64,000 nucleotides of DNA. Origin: Clostridiales bacterium (GTDB lineage Bacteria; Bacillota; Desulfotomaculia; Desulfotomaculales; VENG01). This document shows, one piece after another, positions 39,679-48,883 of this stretch. Under the pieces are notes generated by a model. The model was not told the origin of the DNA. It ran no database searches and saw only the letters and a list, made by a program, of their open reading frames with translations. Both the position numbers and the translations under genes were made by a program. Where the stretch lies: the NCBI GenBank assembly GCA_021736985.1, contig JAIPEW010000002.1:62001-126000 (forward strand). The letters run 5' to 3'. The number at the start of each line of letters is the position of its first letter. The stretch's first letter is position 1.

Positions 39679-40431
39679 TTAAAATGTGTGTAATTTAAAC
39701 CTTTCCACATAACCATCCAGCATTTCACTTGTTCCTTTCTCCAGGTATTCTTTTATAACTCTAGGACGCCTGAACCTGGCTCCTTTAGTTAAAACTGACA
39801 AGGCAAGGTGAGTAGGCATTGGAGCAAAAGTATATTGTTCTTCTACAGCCTGGGGAGGAACTATACTAGCTTCTAATGCTTCCATGTTCGAAGCCATTTT
39901 TTGTACTAACTCAGCTGATACATATTCTTTTTTTCCATCTAATCTGCAAACCCGGTCACAAAAAGGCAATTCAAAATTCAGCACTTCTTCAGGCAGCTCG
40001 ATATTATACTCCTCCCGGTACTTATTAGCTATCCCTTCTATACTACGTTTGTCCCCGTCTCCAAAATCATCCTTACTCATCAAGCCATAGATACGACATC
40101 CAAGTGGGCGCACAGGGTAAACAAGACAATTATTACTTTTTTCATCCAGGAATGGGCATTTAATGTTTACATCTGCAAGCTCAAGAAAAAAATAACGTAT
40201 TGTTTTTTCCATTATGCCTACCTGTTGATCTTGCAGATTATCTTTTATATATTTATATAAATTCAAAAATTCAATTAGATACCCCGGCGGAGGTACAGTA
40301 CAGCAAGTAGCGCATTTATCACATTCAGTTTCAGGAAGCTCATCGTATATATGTCGTAATTGTTTTAAATATCCTTGATTATCAGCATAACTTAATGTAG
40401 TATAAAGCTTGGTTATTTCCATCATGTGCAA
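39679..40431 (-). CDS. YkgJ-type cysteine-cluster protein (zinc/iron-chelating domain)
   Basis: CDKCATCCTVPPPGYLIEFLNL...CPFLDEKSNNCLVYPVRPLGCRIYG. Confidence 0.8.
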   Translation of the reverse strand: MHMMEITKLYTTLSYADNQGYLKQLRHIYDELPETECDKCATCCTVPPPGYLIEFLNLYKYIKDNLQDQQVGIMEKTIRYFFLELADVNIKCPFLDEKSNNCLVYPVRPLGCRIYGLMSKDDFGDGDKRSIEGIANKYREEYNIELPEEVLNFELPFCDRVCRLDGKKEYVSAELVQKMASNMEALEASIVPPQAVEEQYTFAPMPTHLALSVLTKGARFRRPRVIKEYLEKGTSEMLDGYVERFKLHTF

Positions 40432-40567
40432 ACTTCTCCTTCCTAATATATTATGACTATTGCTAAAATATAATTTAAAAAACTAAAAACCCCTAAAGAA
40501 AATATAGGTCCTGGTAAATTACCAAGACCTATATCAATATTGTATTTTTCCTAAGGTTGTGATATAA

Positions 40568-40759
40568 GTGCTTGTACTTTGTTTCCTGCTTATGTTAAGC
40601 GGTATTGTACTTATATGTCTTTCACTGCTTATAATCATATTAAGAATCATTAACAAGAAAGAGCATAAGGAATACCTAAAAGCTATAAAGTACAGCTCTT
40701 CAGGACTGTTCCTGTTAATATCAGGAATGGTATTAACCTTATATGCGCTTAATCATTGA
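40568..40759 (+). CDS. Putative two-TM small membrane protein, 63 aa
   Basis: GTG-start ORF with two hydrophobic segments; weak SD; opposite strand to neighbours. Confidence 0.3.
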   Translation: MLVLCFLLMLSGIVLICLSLLIIILRIINKKEHKEYLKAIKYSSSGLFLLISGMVLTLYALNH

Positions 40760-40763
40760 AAAT

Positions 40764-41141
40764 TTAATGACACCCGTGAGAATCATTACCATATCCGCGG
40801 CCATGATTTTTATCACAACTGACATAACGTGATTCAAGATTTCCCTGTGCATAAAGCTCAACTATATCCCTTATAGTCCCTTCAGCACCGGTTATTACAA
40901 TTAAACCACTCTCTTCAAGAGCTTGCAAAGCAGGGGGTCCAATACCTCCTAAAATAATCACTTCTACGTTTTCAGTTTTAAAAAGATTAGCAAGACCTTC
41001 ATGATTATGAGCCAGATTAACAGTTGAAACAACTTTATCTTCTTTCACATTCTGTCCTTCAACTTCCCAAATAACAAACTCTTTGCTTTTTCCATAGTGC
41101 TGGTTAATGTTTTCACCATCTATAGGTAATGCTACTTTCAT
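40764..41141 (-). CDS. NifX/NifB-type dinitrogenase iron-molybdenum cofactor domain protein
   Basis: MKVALPIDGENINQHYGKSKEFVIWEVEG...VEVIILGGIGPPALQALEESGLIVITG; His/Gly-rich C-terminus; SD GGGAGGGG supports the internal start. Confidence 0.85.
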   Translation of the reverse strand: MKVALPIDGENINQHYGKSKEFVIWEVEGQNVKEDKVVSTVNLAHNHEGLANLFKTENVEVIILGGIGPPALQALEESGLIVITGAEGTIRDIVELYAQGNLESRYVSCDKNHGRGYGNDSHGCH

Positions 41142-41442
41142 GTATACCCCTCCCTTGTTTCCATCTAAAATATTATATAAATAGTTTATTTTCTGTTTAG
41201 ACAAAAGTCAACATTCTTACTAACTTAATTCAAGCTTGCTACAACAAGTTAACCCGCTTAACAGCGGGTTAAAACGGGGGGCACAATGAATAAGTACCAA
41301 AATGCCTTTAAAATTAAAAGGCAATAGACACAAAGTAAAACTTTTATAGTTGTTTAGCTAGACCAATCTTTATAAGCCTTTTAATCTCACCCTCCGTTTT
41401 CACAATATTAATACAAGGCTGGCACAAAAAGACTCGTATTAA

Positions 41443-41760
41443 TTATACACAACCAGTAGGCTTGGGTAAGCCTGCCAATTTACATGCACCTTTTGCAGGA
41501 CCACTTGGGAATAAAGCATATATCTTTTTAAGATTAAAACCTGTCTCTTTGCAAAGTTTTCTGATCATAGGAGCAACTTCAAACTGGTAATAATAATCAC
41601 GTAAGTAATTAATTACTTTCCAATGCTCTTCTGTGATTTCACTAATTCCTTCTTCTCTTGCAAAAGCATTAGCAACTTCTTCATTCCACTGTTCAGGATG
41701 AAGAATGAAACCATCCTCATCTACTTCAACAGGAGTACCGTTAACATCCATATTTGGCAT
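41443..41760 (-). CDS. dsrC: DsrC (TusE/DsrC/DsvC family sulfur carrier protein)
   Basis: DEDGFILHPEQWNEEVANAFAREEGI...FPSGPAKGACKLAGLPKPTGCV; both C-terminal cysteines of canonical DsrC present; GGAGG SD. Confidence 0.95.
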   Translation of the reverse strand: MPNMDVNGTPVEVDEDGFILHPEQWNEEVANAFAREEGISEITEEHWKVINYLRDYYYQFEVAPMIRKLCKETGFNLKKIYALFPSGPAKGACKLAGLPKPTGCV

Positions 41761-42009
41761 GTGATTCACCTCCACTATTTTTCAAACTTTCAAAATTCTT
41801 TCCGCTTCACATAATTTTTTTGCGCCTATTGCCACAATAACCCCCACATTTCATAAACAAACTCACTTCATCATACTACATTTTCAAATAAAATTACAAT
41901 AATAATAAATAAAACTTTTCTCATTATTAATTTTATATTGAGCTCAATAATTAGTCAAGACAGCACACTGCATACCTTACTACATTTTAAAAATAATCTT
42001 AGAATAAAA

Positions 42010-42684
42010 CTATCCACCCAGAGTTACATCCTGATCTTGATACCACTTCAACGCCTTATAGAAATGTTCCTTTTTAAAATCAGGCCACAAATCATCTATC
42101 ACGTATATATCTGAATAAACCGTCTGAATAGGCAAAAACCCGCTAAGCCTCCTGCGTCCACCCCACCTTATTATAAGATCAATCCGTGAAAGCTGCGAAG
42201 AAGCTATGGAATCAAACAAACCTTTCTGGCTAAGCTGATTTATATTTCCTGATTTTATAATCTTATTAATGTCCCACTTCCACCCATAATTTACAAGAAA
42301 ATTAATTTTAAACAAACCTTTCCCGAATATTTTTCTTTTCTCCGTGTAAGGCTTTAATTCTCGGGGGAAGAGCGGAGAATTTACATCACCAATAACGAGC
42401 AAAGAAGCGTCTCTTTGAGAAAGCATACGCACAGCATCAACACAAGCCTTGCGGAATGCATTTGTTTGCACAGAAGGCCGTTTTGTATTGTCCTGAGTGA
42501 ACCCGTAAAATGTTAATTCTTTTACACCCATTTCCCTGCACAACTCATAGAGCTTAATTCCCGGCTTTAATCCATAGATATAACCCTTTTCTTTTGATAA
42601 TCCCTTATTTACAGCCCATCTTCTATTACCATCCGGAATTATACCTATGTGTGTTGGTATCCTGTGCAACTCATGCCACCTCAT
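42010..42684 (-). CDS. Divergent cis-prenyltransferase (undecaprenyl diphosphate synthase-like)
   Basis: GIIPDGNRRWAVNKGL, TFYGFTQDNTKRP, LIIRWGGRRRLSGFLPIQTVYSDIYVIDDLWPDF. Confidence 0.8.
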   Translation of the reverse strand: MRWHELHRIPTHIGIIPDGNRRWAVNKGLSKEKGYIYGLKPGIKLYELCREMGVKELTFYGFTQDNTKRPSVQTNAFRKACVDAVRMLSQRDASLLVIGDVNSPLFPRELKPYTEKRKIFGKGLFKINFLVNYGWKWDINKIIKSGNINQLSQKGLFDSIASSQLSRIDLIIRWGGRRRLSGFLPIQTVYSDIYVIDDLWPDFKKEHFYKALKWYQDQDVTLGG

Positions 42685-42744
42685 TACCAGTAATAGTATA
42701 TTATAATAATATACTTTCCTGAAATTAATAAATTAATGCAAAAA

Positions 42745-42776
42745 GCAAAAAACCAGGTATATACCTGGTTTTTTGC
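42745..42776 (-). terminator. Intrinsic terminator after tRNA-Gly(CCC)
   Basis: GCAAAAAACCAGGTA-ta-TACCTGGTTTTTTGC. Confidence 0.8.
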
Positions 42777-42782
42777 AAATGG

Positions 42783-42854
42783 AGCGGGTGAAGGGGATCG
42801 AACCCTCAGCCCTCAGCTTGGGAAGCTGATGCTCTACCATTGAGCTACACCCGC
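42783..42854 (-). tRNA. tRNA-Gly (anticodon CCC)
   Basis: Folded by eye: GCGGGTG acceptor, TCAGC-TTCCCAA-GCTGA anticodon arm, GAGGG-TTCGATC-CCCTT T arm. Confidence 0.93.
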
Positions 42855-42883
42855 AAATGTAACTTTACTCCTAATTATAACAT

Positions 42884-43657
42884 TCAAACATTAAAAGTCA
42901 ACAAATACCACATGCAATTAATATCCAAATATTCAATATTCAATACTAATAAAAATATTGCTTCGGAACATTCTGTCACAGCCCCTAAAGTGTCACCTGT
43001 AACACCCCCTATTTTTTTACTTACATAATAATCTAACACAGCAACCCCCACCAGTACAACTGCAATCACATAAAGACTGTCAAACCCTAGTAATAAACCG
43101 CACACTAAAATAGTTGTAATTGAGGCCCAACTTATTTCCCGCATTCCTACATAATTAGTAAAATCCCCCGCACCACGGCTCTCCCTGGCATAAGAATAAG
43201 CTACAGCACCATACACCTGGCTCCAGCGACCTAAAACAGGCATTATAAGCAATGCTACTAGTTTTAATTCACTAGTTAATTGCAACAACAACAAAAACTT
43301 TAACATCAATACAAGGAAACCTGCAATAACCCCGTGCGAACCTACCCGGCTATCTCGCATAATTTCCAAAAGTTTCTCCCGTGATTTTCCACTAAATAAT
43401 CCATCTGCTGAATCCATAAGCCCATCTATATGCATATTTCCAGTAATCACAATTAAAAATCCCAGGGTTATAAGATCACTTACAGCTTCTGTCCAAAAAA
43501 ATGACAATAATATATGCAATAATACCGCAGCTAATCCGATGATTAATCCAATAAAAGGGAAAAAAGACATGGCTCTGGCCATATGAGAAATTTGCACATC
43601 ACCTTTTATTTTAACAGGAATCCTGGTTAGAAATTGCAGCGCCAGTAAAAAATTCAA
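42884..43657 (-). CDS. cobS: Adenosylcobinamide-GDP ribazoletransferase
   Basis: LNFLLALQFLTRIPV, MHIDGLMDSADGLFSGKSREKLLEIMRDSRVGSHGV; TTG start at 43657 preceded by AGGAGG. Confidence 0.9.
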   Translation of the reverse strand: MNFLLALQFLTRIPVKIKGDVQISHMARAMSFFPFIGLIIGLAAVLLHILLSFFWTEAVSDLITLGFLIVITGNMHIDGLMDSADGLFSGKSREKLLEIMRDSRVGSHGVIAGFLVLMLKFLLLLQLTSELKLVALLIMPVLGRWSQVYGAVAYSYARESRGAGDFTNYVGMREISWASITTILVCGLLLGFDSLYVIAVVLVGVAVLDYYVSKKIGGVTGDTLGAVTECSEAIFLLVLNIEYLDINCMWYLLTFNV

Positions 43658-43682
43658 CTCTAGAACCTCCTGGATACAGTAT

Positions 43683-44447
43683 TTACCCCAGTACAGGACA
43701 ACCTTTCCCGGGGGAATACGAATTTTTAATCTTATTTTGAACATGTTTAATCGCAGCCTGGGATGCCTCAACTGGTGTTTTACCACAAGCCAAACATGCT
43801 GCAACAGCAGATGAAAGTGTACACCCCGCACCATGAAAATTACTATCTATACGTTTTGATTTACAATAATAAAATTCTCCATCATATAATACATCTATTA
43901 TTTCTTTGTCATTCCCATCCCCACCTTTTAACAGAACTAGTCCTGCACCCATTTCATGCAGCATTCGAGCAGCATCTTCCATCTGATCTATTGTTTTTAC
44001 TTCTCTTTCTACTAACAATGAAGCTTCTTTAAGGTTTGGTGTTAATATACTGGCGAGGGGGATTAACTGTTTTTTATAAGTATCAATAGCCCCGCTTTCC
44101 AGTAATATATCGCCTCTTGCAGAAACCATAACCGGATCTACCACTAAATTTTTATAAAGGTGGTACTGATTTAACTTCTTAACTACTTCGTGTACTATTT
44201 GTTCACCACCAAGCATCCCAAGCTTAACAGACTTTATATTTATATCACTTGCAATAGATTTTATTTGCTCACCTACAAACGCGGGCGTTAAAAAATGCAC
44301 ATTCTGCACTCCACAAGTATTTTGAGCCGTAACAGCAGTTACAGCTGAAGTACCATACATATTAAATTCTATAAAGGTTTTTAAATCAGCCTGAATTCCT
44401 GCACCGCCGCAAGAATCAGAACCGGCTATCGTCAATACAGCTTTCAT
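43683..44447 (-). CDS. thiD: Hydroxymethylpyrimidine/phosphomethylpyrimidine kinase
   Basis: TIAGSDSCGGAGIQADLKTF, GAGCTLSSAVAACLA. Confidence 0.93.
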   Translation of the reverse strand: MKAVLTIAGSDSCGGAGIQADLKTFIEFNMYGTSAVTAVTAQNTCGVQNVHFLTPAFVGEQIKSIASDINIKSVKLGMLGGEQIVHEVVKKLNQYHLYKNLVVDPVMVSARGDILLESGAIDTYKKQLIPLASILTPNLKEASLLVEREVKTIDQMEDAARMLHEMGAGLVLLKGGDGNDKEIIDVLYDGEFYYCKSKRIDSNFHGAGCTLSSAVAACLACGKTPVEASQAAIKHVQNKIKNSYSPGKGCPVLG

Positions 44448-44534
44448 TATATCCTCCTTTTACTCCACTAATAAATAATTAGCTGATAACAAAATTAAAT
44501 ATCAGCATAAACAAGGTCACATTTAATATCATCG

Positions 44535-44892
44535 TTAATTGCTGTAATTTTCACATTTACAACTTTCTAACAGAGTATAATATTCAGGCAAATAATAAGA
44601 AACTGAAAAAGGAATAGCACCAAAAAGAATTGTCTCACTGTCCATGTGTTCTTCAATCTTTCGATGTCTTTGGTATAAGAGCGGATACATATCTTTAAAT
44701 AATGCTTCTCCTTTAGAAGTTAATTGTATTCCTTTTACGGATCGAGTAAATACAGTAAATCCAAGCAGGTTTTCAAATTTATTTTTTTTGCTTGCTCAAT
44801 GCCGGCTAGGAAATAAAAAGTTTACTAGCTGCCTTAGAAAAACTTCTCTCCTTTGCAACCCCAATAAAATACTGCAGCATTTGTAACTTCAT
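44535..44892 (-). pseudogene. Degenerate LysR-family transcriptional regulator
   Basis: MKLQMLQYFIGVAKERSFSKAASKLFIS*PALSKQ then after a frameshift KFENLLGFTVFTRSVKGIQLTSKGEALFKDMYPLLYQRHRKIEEH; nonsense codon, frameshift, truncated effector domain. Confidence 0.8.
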
Positions 44893-44994
44893 ATAAAAAC
44901 AGCCTCCACAATTTATAACTTGAAATTATATTAGCATACTTTATCTATTTACAGTAAGTGTTTTTTAACAAAATTACTACGGGTTGGGTGTAAC

Positions 44995-45290
44995 ATGAAA
45001 CAGGTTTATCTATTATTATTTTTTCGATCATTCTTGAAATAATTGGTGCATCTTATATGAAGGAAACTGAATGTTTTATAAAACTTATACCATCTGTAAT
45101 AGTTATTACTTGTTATACTGGTTACTTGGCTTTATACATAATTATTACTAAAACTGCAGAACTAGGAATAATAAATGCAACTTGGTCTAGTGCCAGTACT
45201 CTTACAATTGCAGTTATATTTTACAACGAGTCAGTGTCAATTCTAAAAATATTAGGGATTAGTTTTATTTTAATTGGGACAGCCGGATGA
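44995..45290 (+). pseudogene. Frameshifted small multidrug resistance (SMR) subunit 1
   Basis: MKQVYLLLFF / IILEIIGASYMKETECFIKLIPSVIVITCYTGYLALYIIITKTAELGIINATWSSASTLTIAVIFYNESVSILKILGISFILIGTAG*. Confidence 0.75.
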
Positions 45291-45319
45291 ACACAAATAT
45301 ATTCCAATATTTTTAAGGT

Positions 45320-45645
45320 GTGAAAATATTGGAATATATTTTATTAATTTTAACAATAATATTTAGTACTATTGGAAACTTTTATGTCAAGTCGTCGTTT
45401 GGATTCACTAAATAATACCAGCATTTTACTCATTTTTTGCTTATGACTTTTGTATATTTTTTCTTAGTGCAACTGTTCAATACCTCGAGATAGGAATCGT
45501 TTATGCGGTATGGTCAGGAGCAACCATTAGTATTACAACTTTCACCGGAATTATATTTTTTAATGAATCAAAAACAGTGCAAAAATTATGTTCTATTTTT
45601 CTTGTCACTATTGGAGTAATTTTACTTCACGGCTCACACCCCTGA
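45320..45645 (+). pseudogene. Frameshifted SMR subunit 2
   Basis: MKILEYILLILTIIFSTIGNFYVKSSFGFTK* / ...LSATVQYLEIGIVYAVWSGATISITTFTGIIFFNESKTVQKLCSIFLVTIGVILLHGSHP*. Confidence 0.75.
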
Positions 45646-45730
45646 TTAGCCTGTTTTTTTACATATAAAAAAAGTAAAAAAACACGGTACCTCCTTACTG
45701 TTTTTACACCGGTTTCTAAATCAGCAAGAA

Positions 45731-45758
45731 AAAAGCTACCATTATAATGGTAGCTTTT
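45731..45758 (-). terminator. Intrinsic terminator after tRNA-Leu
   Basis: Perfect palindrome AAAAGCTACCATTATAATGGTAGCTTTT. Confidence 0.8.
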
Positions 45759-45765
45759 TATAGTA

Positions 45766-45855
45766 TGGTGCCGGAGATCGGGATCGAACCGATACGGGCA
45801 CATAATGCCCCCGGGATTTTAAGTCCCGTGCGTCTGCCAGTTCCGCCACTCCGGC
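45766..45855 (-). tRNA. tRNA-Leu (anticodon TAA), CCA encoded
   Basis: GCCGGAG...CTCCGGC acceptor, anticodon loop CTTAAAA, long variable arm, encoded CCA. Confidence 0.95.
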
Positions 45856-46041
45856 ATGTTTTTTAAGACACTACGAAAAGTATAGCAATAATATCATTAC
45901 AAGTCAAGAGCACTTGTTAATTTATTAAGATATAACACCTTAATATTGAAAACATTTATTTGTGTTGTATTTAATACTTGTCTATAATATAATAAAATTA
46001 CAATTAATACAAAGAAAACAACTAGAACAGGAGGATAAAGA

Positions 46042-46890
46042 TTGCAAAATTTGAAGGCATTGTCTTTAATGGGGTTGCTTTCAATAATTTTAGTTTTTAT
46101 TGGCAGTGCTATTGGAGGTAAATCAGGAGCATTTTTATTCTTTATTATTTCTTTAGGGATAAATCTTTTTAGTTATTATAAAAGCGATAAAATTGCTATA
46201 AAAATGACCCGCTCAACCCCCATTTCCGAGAAACAAGCACCTGAATTATATGAAATAATACGGAAACTAACTAAAAGAGCCGGGTTGCCAATGCCTAAAA
46301 TCTATCGCACCCCTTCTCCTCAACCCAATGCTTTTGCAACAGGAAGAAATCCCAGCAACTCTTCAGTTGCAGTTACTGACGGGTTACTGCAAATTTTAAA
46401 TAAAAGAGAATTAGAAGGCGTGTTAGCTCATGAAATGTCCCACATTAAAAATCGCGACATTTTAATTGGTACAATAGCAGCATCTATGGCCGGTGCTATT
46501 ACAATGATATCTGAATTACTGCAGTGGAGCTTTATATTCGGTATGGGAGGCGATGATGAAGAAGGTGGAGGAATTGCCGGCTTAGCAGGCACCCTTCTAC
46601 TAGCTATACTAGCTCCTATAGCTGCAATGCTTATCCAGTTTGCCATCTCTCGTTCACGAGAATATTCAGCTGACCAGACAGGAGCTTACCTGGCCGGCGA
46701 CCCGGATGGGCTTGCTAGTGCTCTTTTAAAATTAGAAAAAGCTTCACACAAAATTCCAATGCAAGTTAATCCTTCTACTTCTCATCTTTTTATAACAAAC
46801 CCCCTATCTACTAAAACTATGGCAAGGTTATTTAGCACTCACCCGCCTATTGAAGATAGAGTTAAACGTTTGAAACAATTTAAAAAATAA
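46042..46890 (+). CDS. htpX: Zinc metalloprotease HtpX homolog (M48 family)
   Basis: VLAHEMSHIKNRD (HExxH), RSREYSADQTGA; N-terminal TMs. Confidence 0.93.
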   Translation: MQNLKALSLMGLLSIILVFIGSAIGGKSGAFLFFIISLGINLFSYYKSDKIAIKMTRSTPISEKQAPELYEIIRKLTKRAGLPMPKIYRTPSPQPNAFATGRNPSNSSVAVTDGLLQILNKRELEGVLAHEMSHIKNRDILIGTIAASMAGAITMISELLQWSFIFGMGGDDEEGGGIAGLAGTLLLAILAPIAAMLIQFAISRSREYSADQTGAYLAGDPDGLASALLKLEKASHKIPMQVNPSTSHLFITNPLSTKTMARLFSTHPPIEDRVKRLKQFKK

Positions 46891-46918
46891 AAAAAACCGC
46901 TGTTTAAGCGGTTTTTTT
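46891..46918 (+). terminator. Intrinsic terminator after htpX
   Basis: AAAAAACCGCTgtttAAGCGGTTTTTT. Confidence 0.85.
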
Positions 46919-47335
46919 TATCAATTTGTTTAATTGTTCAAAAATGAACAAATTGTATAGTTCTATTATTTATAATTATAGCACTCCATTTTCCTTGTAA
47001 TACGTCATTTCACGAAGTTAAAACACATTCCATTAAATGGTGCACAAAATCACACACCATTGTTTGATTTTACACATTATATTCTCTTTTTTTTTATTAA
47101 CATTTATATTTAATGTTTTTACATACTTAATAAATTCTTGATTTTTCAGGGCTACAAGTCAAGTTTTACTAAAATACTTAATCATCTAAATATCTGGCAT
47201 AAATAATGCATTTTTAATATAATAAAAGTGCTTACTTTCACAAATAAACTTATTAAAATAAAAGAAGGAGGTATATCAAAACAAAATTAATTTACCGGCA
47301 AACCTTATTCTTACATAAAAGGGAGGGAAAAAACT

Positions 47336-48292
47336 ATGGTACAAGAATTATTAAGCCTTGGCAACTTAACAGATAAAATTAACATAATGGCTTCCTCGAA
47401 TACAGGCGAAACAGCAGGAAAAGCAGTCTCTGCTGCTGCCAATTCAGGTTTAGACTGGTGGATGTGGCCGCTAATATTATTCGTTACAACATTTGTAATG
47501 GGTATCGCTGCTGTTCTTGCAGGAGTCGGCGGCGGGGTATTATACGTACCTATTGTAGGAAGCTTTTTTCCATTTCACCTGGACTTTGTAAGAGGTGCAG
47601 GCCTGTTTGTCGCACTATCAGGTGCACTGGCTGCAGGTCCAGGATTATTAAAAGCCAATTTTGCAAATCTACGCCTGGCACTTCCAGTTGCATTAATTGC
47701 TTCAACATTTAGCATTGTCGGAGCATTCCTGGGATTAGCTCTGCCTACATGGATCCTCAAGCTGGGTCTGGGAGCAGTAATTACATTTATTGCAATTTTA
47801 TTTATCTTTTCTAAAAACTCGGAGTATCCCGAGGTTGGTGAGAAAGATAATATAACTAAAAAACTGAATATCTCGGGTTCTTATTGGGAAGGTTCACTCA
47901 ATAAAAGTATTGACTGGAGCATATGGCGTACCCCTCAGGGTTTTCTAATTTTTATTGTTATCGGATTAGTAGCAGGCATGTTCGGATTAGGTGCTGGCTG
48001 GGCAAACGTACCTGTGCTAAACCTATTAATGGGAGCACCATTAAAAGTTGCTGTAGGAACCAGTAAATTTTTACTTTCCATTACTGACACATCAGCTGCC
48101 TGGATTTATTTAAACAAAGGCGCAGTACTTCCGATCATTGCAGTTCCATCAATTCTGGGTCTCATGCTGGGATCCCTGGTTGGTGTAAGATTGCTGGCCA
48201 TAGCAAAACCCAAAATAGTCAGGTATATTGTTATTGCTATGCTCTTATTTGCCGGTATCCGGTCCTTCCTTGATGGGCTTGGTGCAATGTAA
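47336..48292 (+). CDS. TauE/SafE-family sulfite exporter/permease
   Basis: Multi-TM with duplicated GVGGGVLYVP and GLGAGWANVPVLNLLMGAP; GGGAGG SD. Confidence 0.85.
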   Translation: MVQELLSLGNLTDKINIMASSNTGETAGKAVSAAANSGLDWWMWPLILFVTTFVMGIAAVLAGVGGGVLYVPIVGSFFPFHLDFVRGAGLFVALSGALAAGPGLLKANFANLRLALPVALIASTFSIVGAFLGLALPTWILKLGLGAVITFIAILFIFSKNSEYPEVGEKDNITKKLNISGSYWEGSLNKSIDWSIWRTPQGFLIFIVIGLVAGMFGLGAGWANVPVLNLLMGAPLKVAVGTSKFLLSITDTSAAWIYLNKGAVLPIIAVPSILGLMLGSLVGVRLLAIAKPKIVRYIVIAMLLFAGIRSFLDGLGAM

Positions 48293-48316
48293 ATAAAAAA
48301 TGGAAGGAGGAATATT

Positions 48317-48760
48317 ATGGTTGACAAAGAAAAAAACAACCAACCACACGAAAAACTTGATATACCTCAAGAACAAATAAAATATGCTAATTTATTGTTA
48401 TATGGTTCATGGATAGCTATAGCTATCTTAATTATAACATATACTATTTACCTCAGTGGCATTGTATCTCCTTATATTGACCCTGCTCAAATGCCCCATT
48501 ACTGGTCTATGAGTGCTGCTGATTATTTACATGAAGCTAATGTGTCTTCAGGATGGGGTTGGATTAGCCTATTAGGTTATGGCGATTTTTTGAATTTTAT
48601 CGGAATAGTACTTCTTGGATCACTGACTATTATTGGGTATTTAACTCTTTTACTACGTTCATATATTAGACAAAAAGATATTCCGTATACATCCATAGTT
48701 ATTATTGAAATACTGGTACTAGTACTGGCAGCATCAGGAATACTTGCTGGAACACATTAA
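48317..48760 (+). CDS. Small multi-TM protein (possibly DUF1634-like) paired with TauE/SafE
   Basis: About three TM segments; immediately downstream of the TauE gene; GGAGGA SD. Family assignment tentative. Confidence 0.5.
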   Translation: MVDKEKNNQPHEKLDIPQEQIKYANLLLYGSWIAIAILIITYTIYLSGIVSPYIDPAQMPHYWSMSAADYLHEANVSSGWGWISLLGYGDFLNFIGIVLLGSLTIIGYLTLLLRSYIRQKDIPYTSIVIIEILVLVLAASGILAGTH

Positions 48761-48763
48761 ATA

Positions 48764-48801
48764 TAAAAAAAACAGCGGAATATATTCTCGCTGTTTTTTT
48801 A
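48764..48801 (+). terminator. Intrinsic terminator after the TauE operon
   Basis: AAAACAGCG-gaatatattct-CGCTGTTTTTTT. Confidence 0.8.
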
Positions 48802-48883
48802 TATTTACTTAATAAGATATATTAACATAGAAGAGTACGTGTTATAATATTATGCAAGTTTTTATAATTAGGAGGTAAATAAA

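Noticed and set aside
41390-41445. Inverted repeat ATTAATAC...GTATTAAT downstream of dsrC
   Set aside because: Short AT-rich arms with a long loop; likely chance or a weak terminator, not separately supportable.
44448-44560. Possible TPP riboswitch upstream of thiD
   Set aside because: No CTGAGA/THI-box core motif found in the leader.
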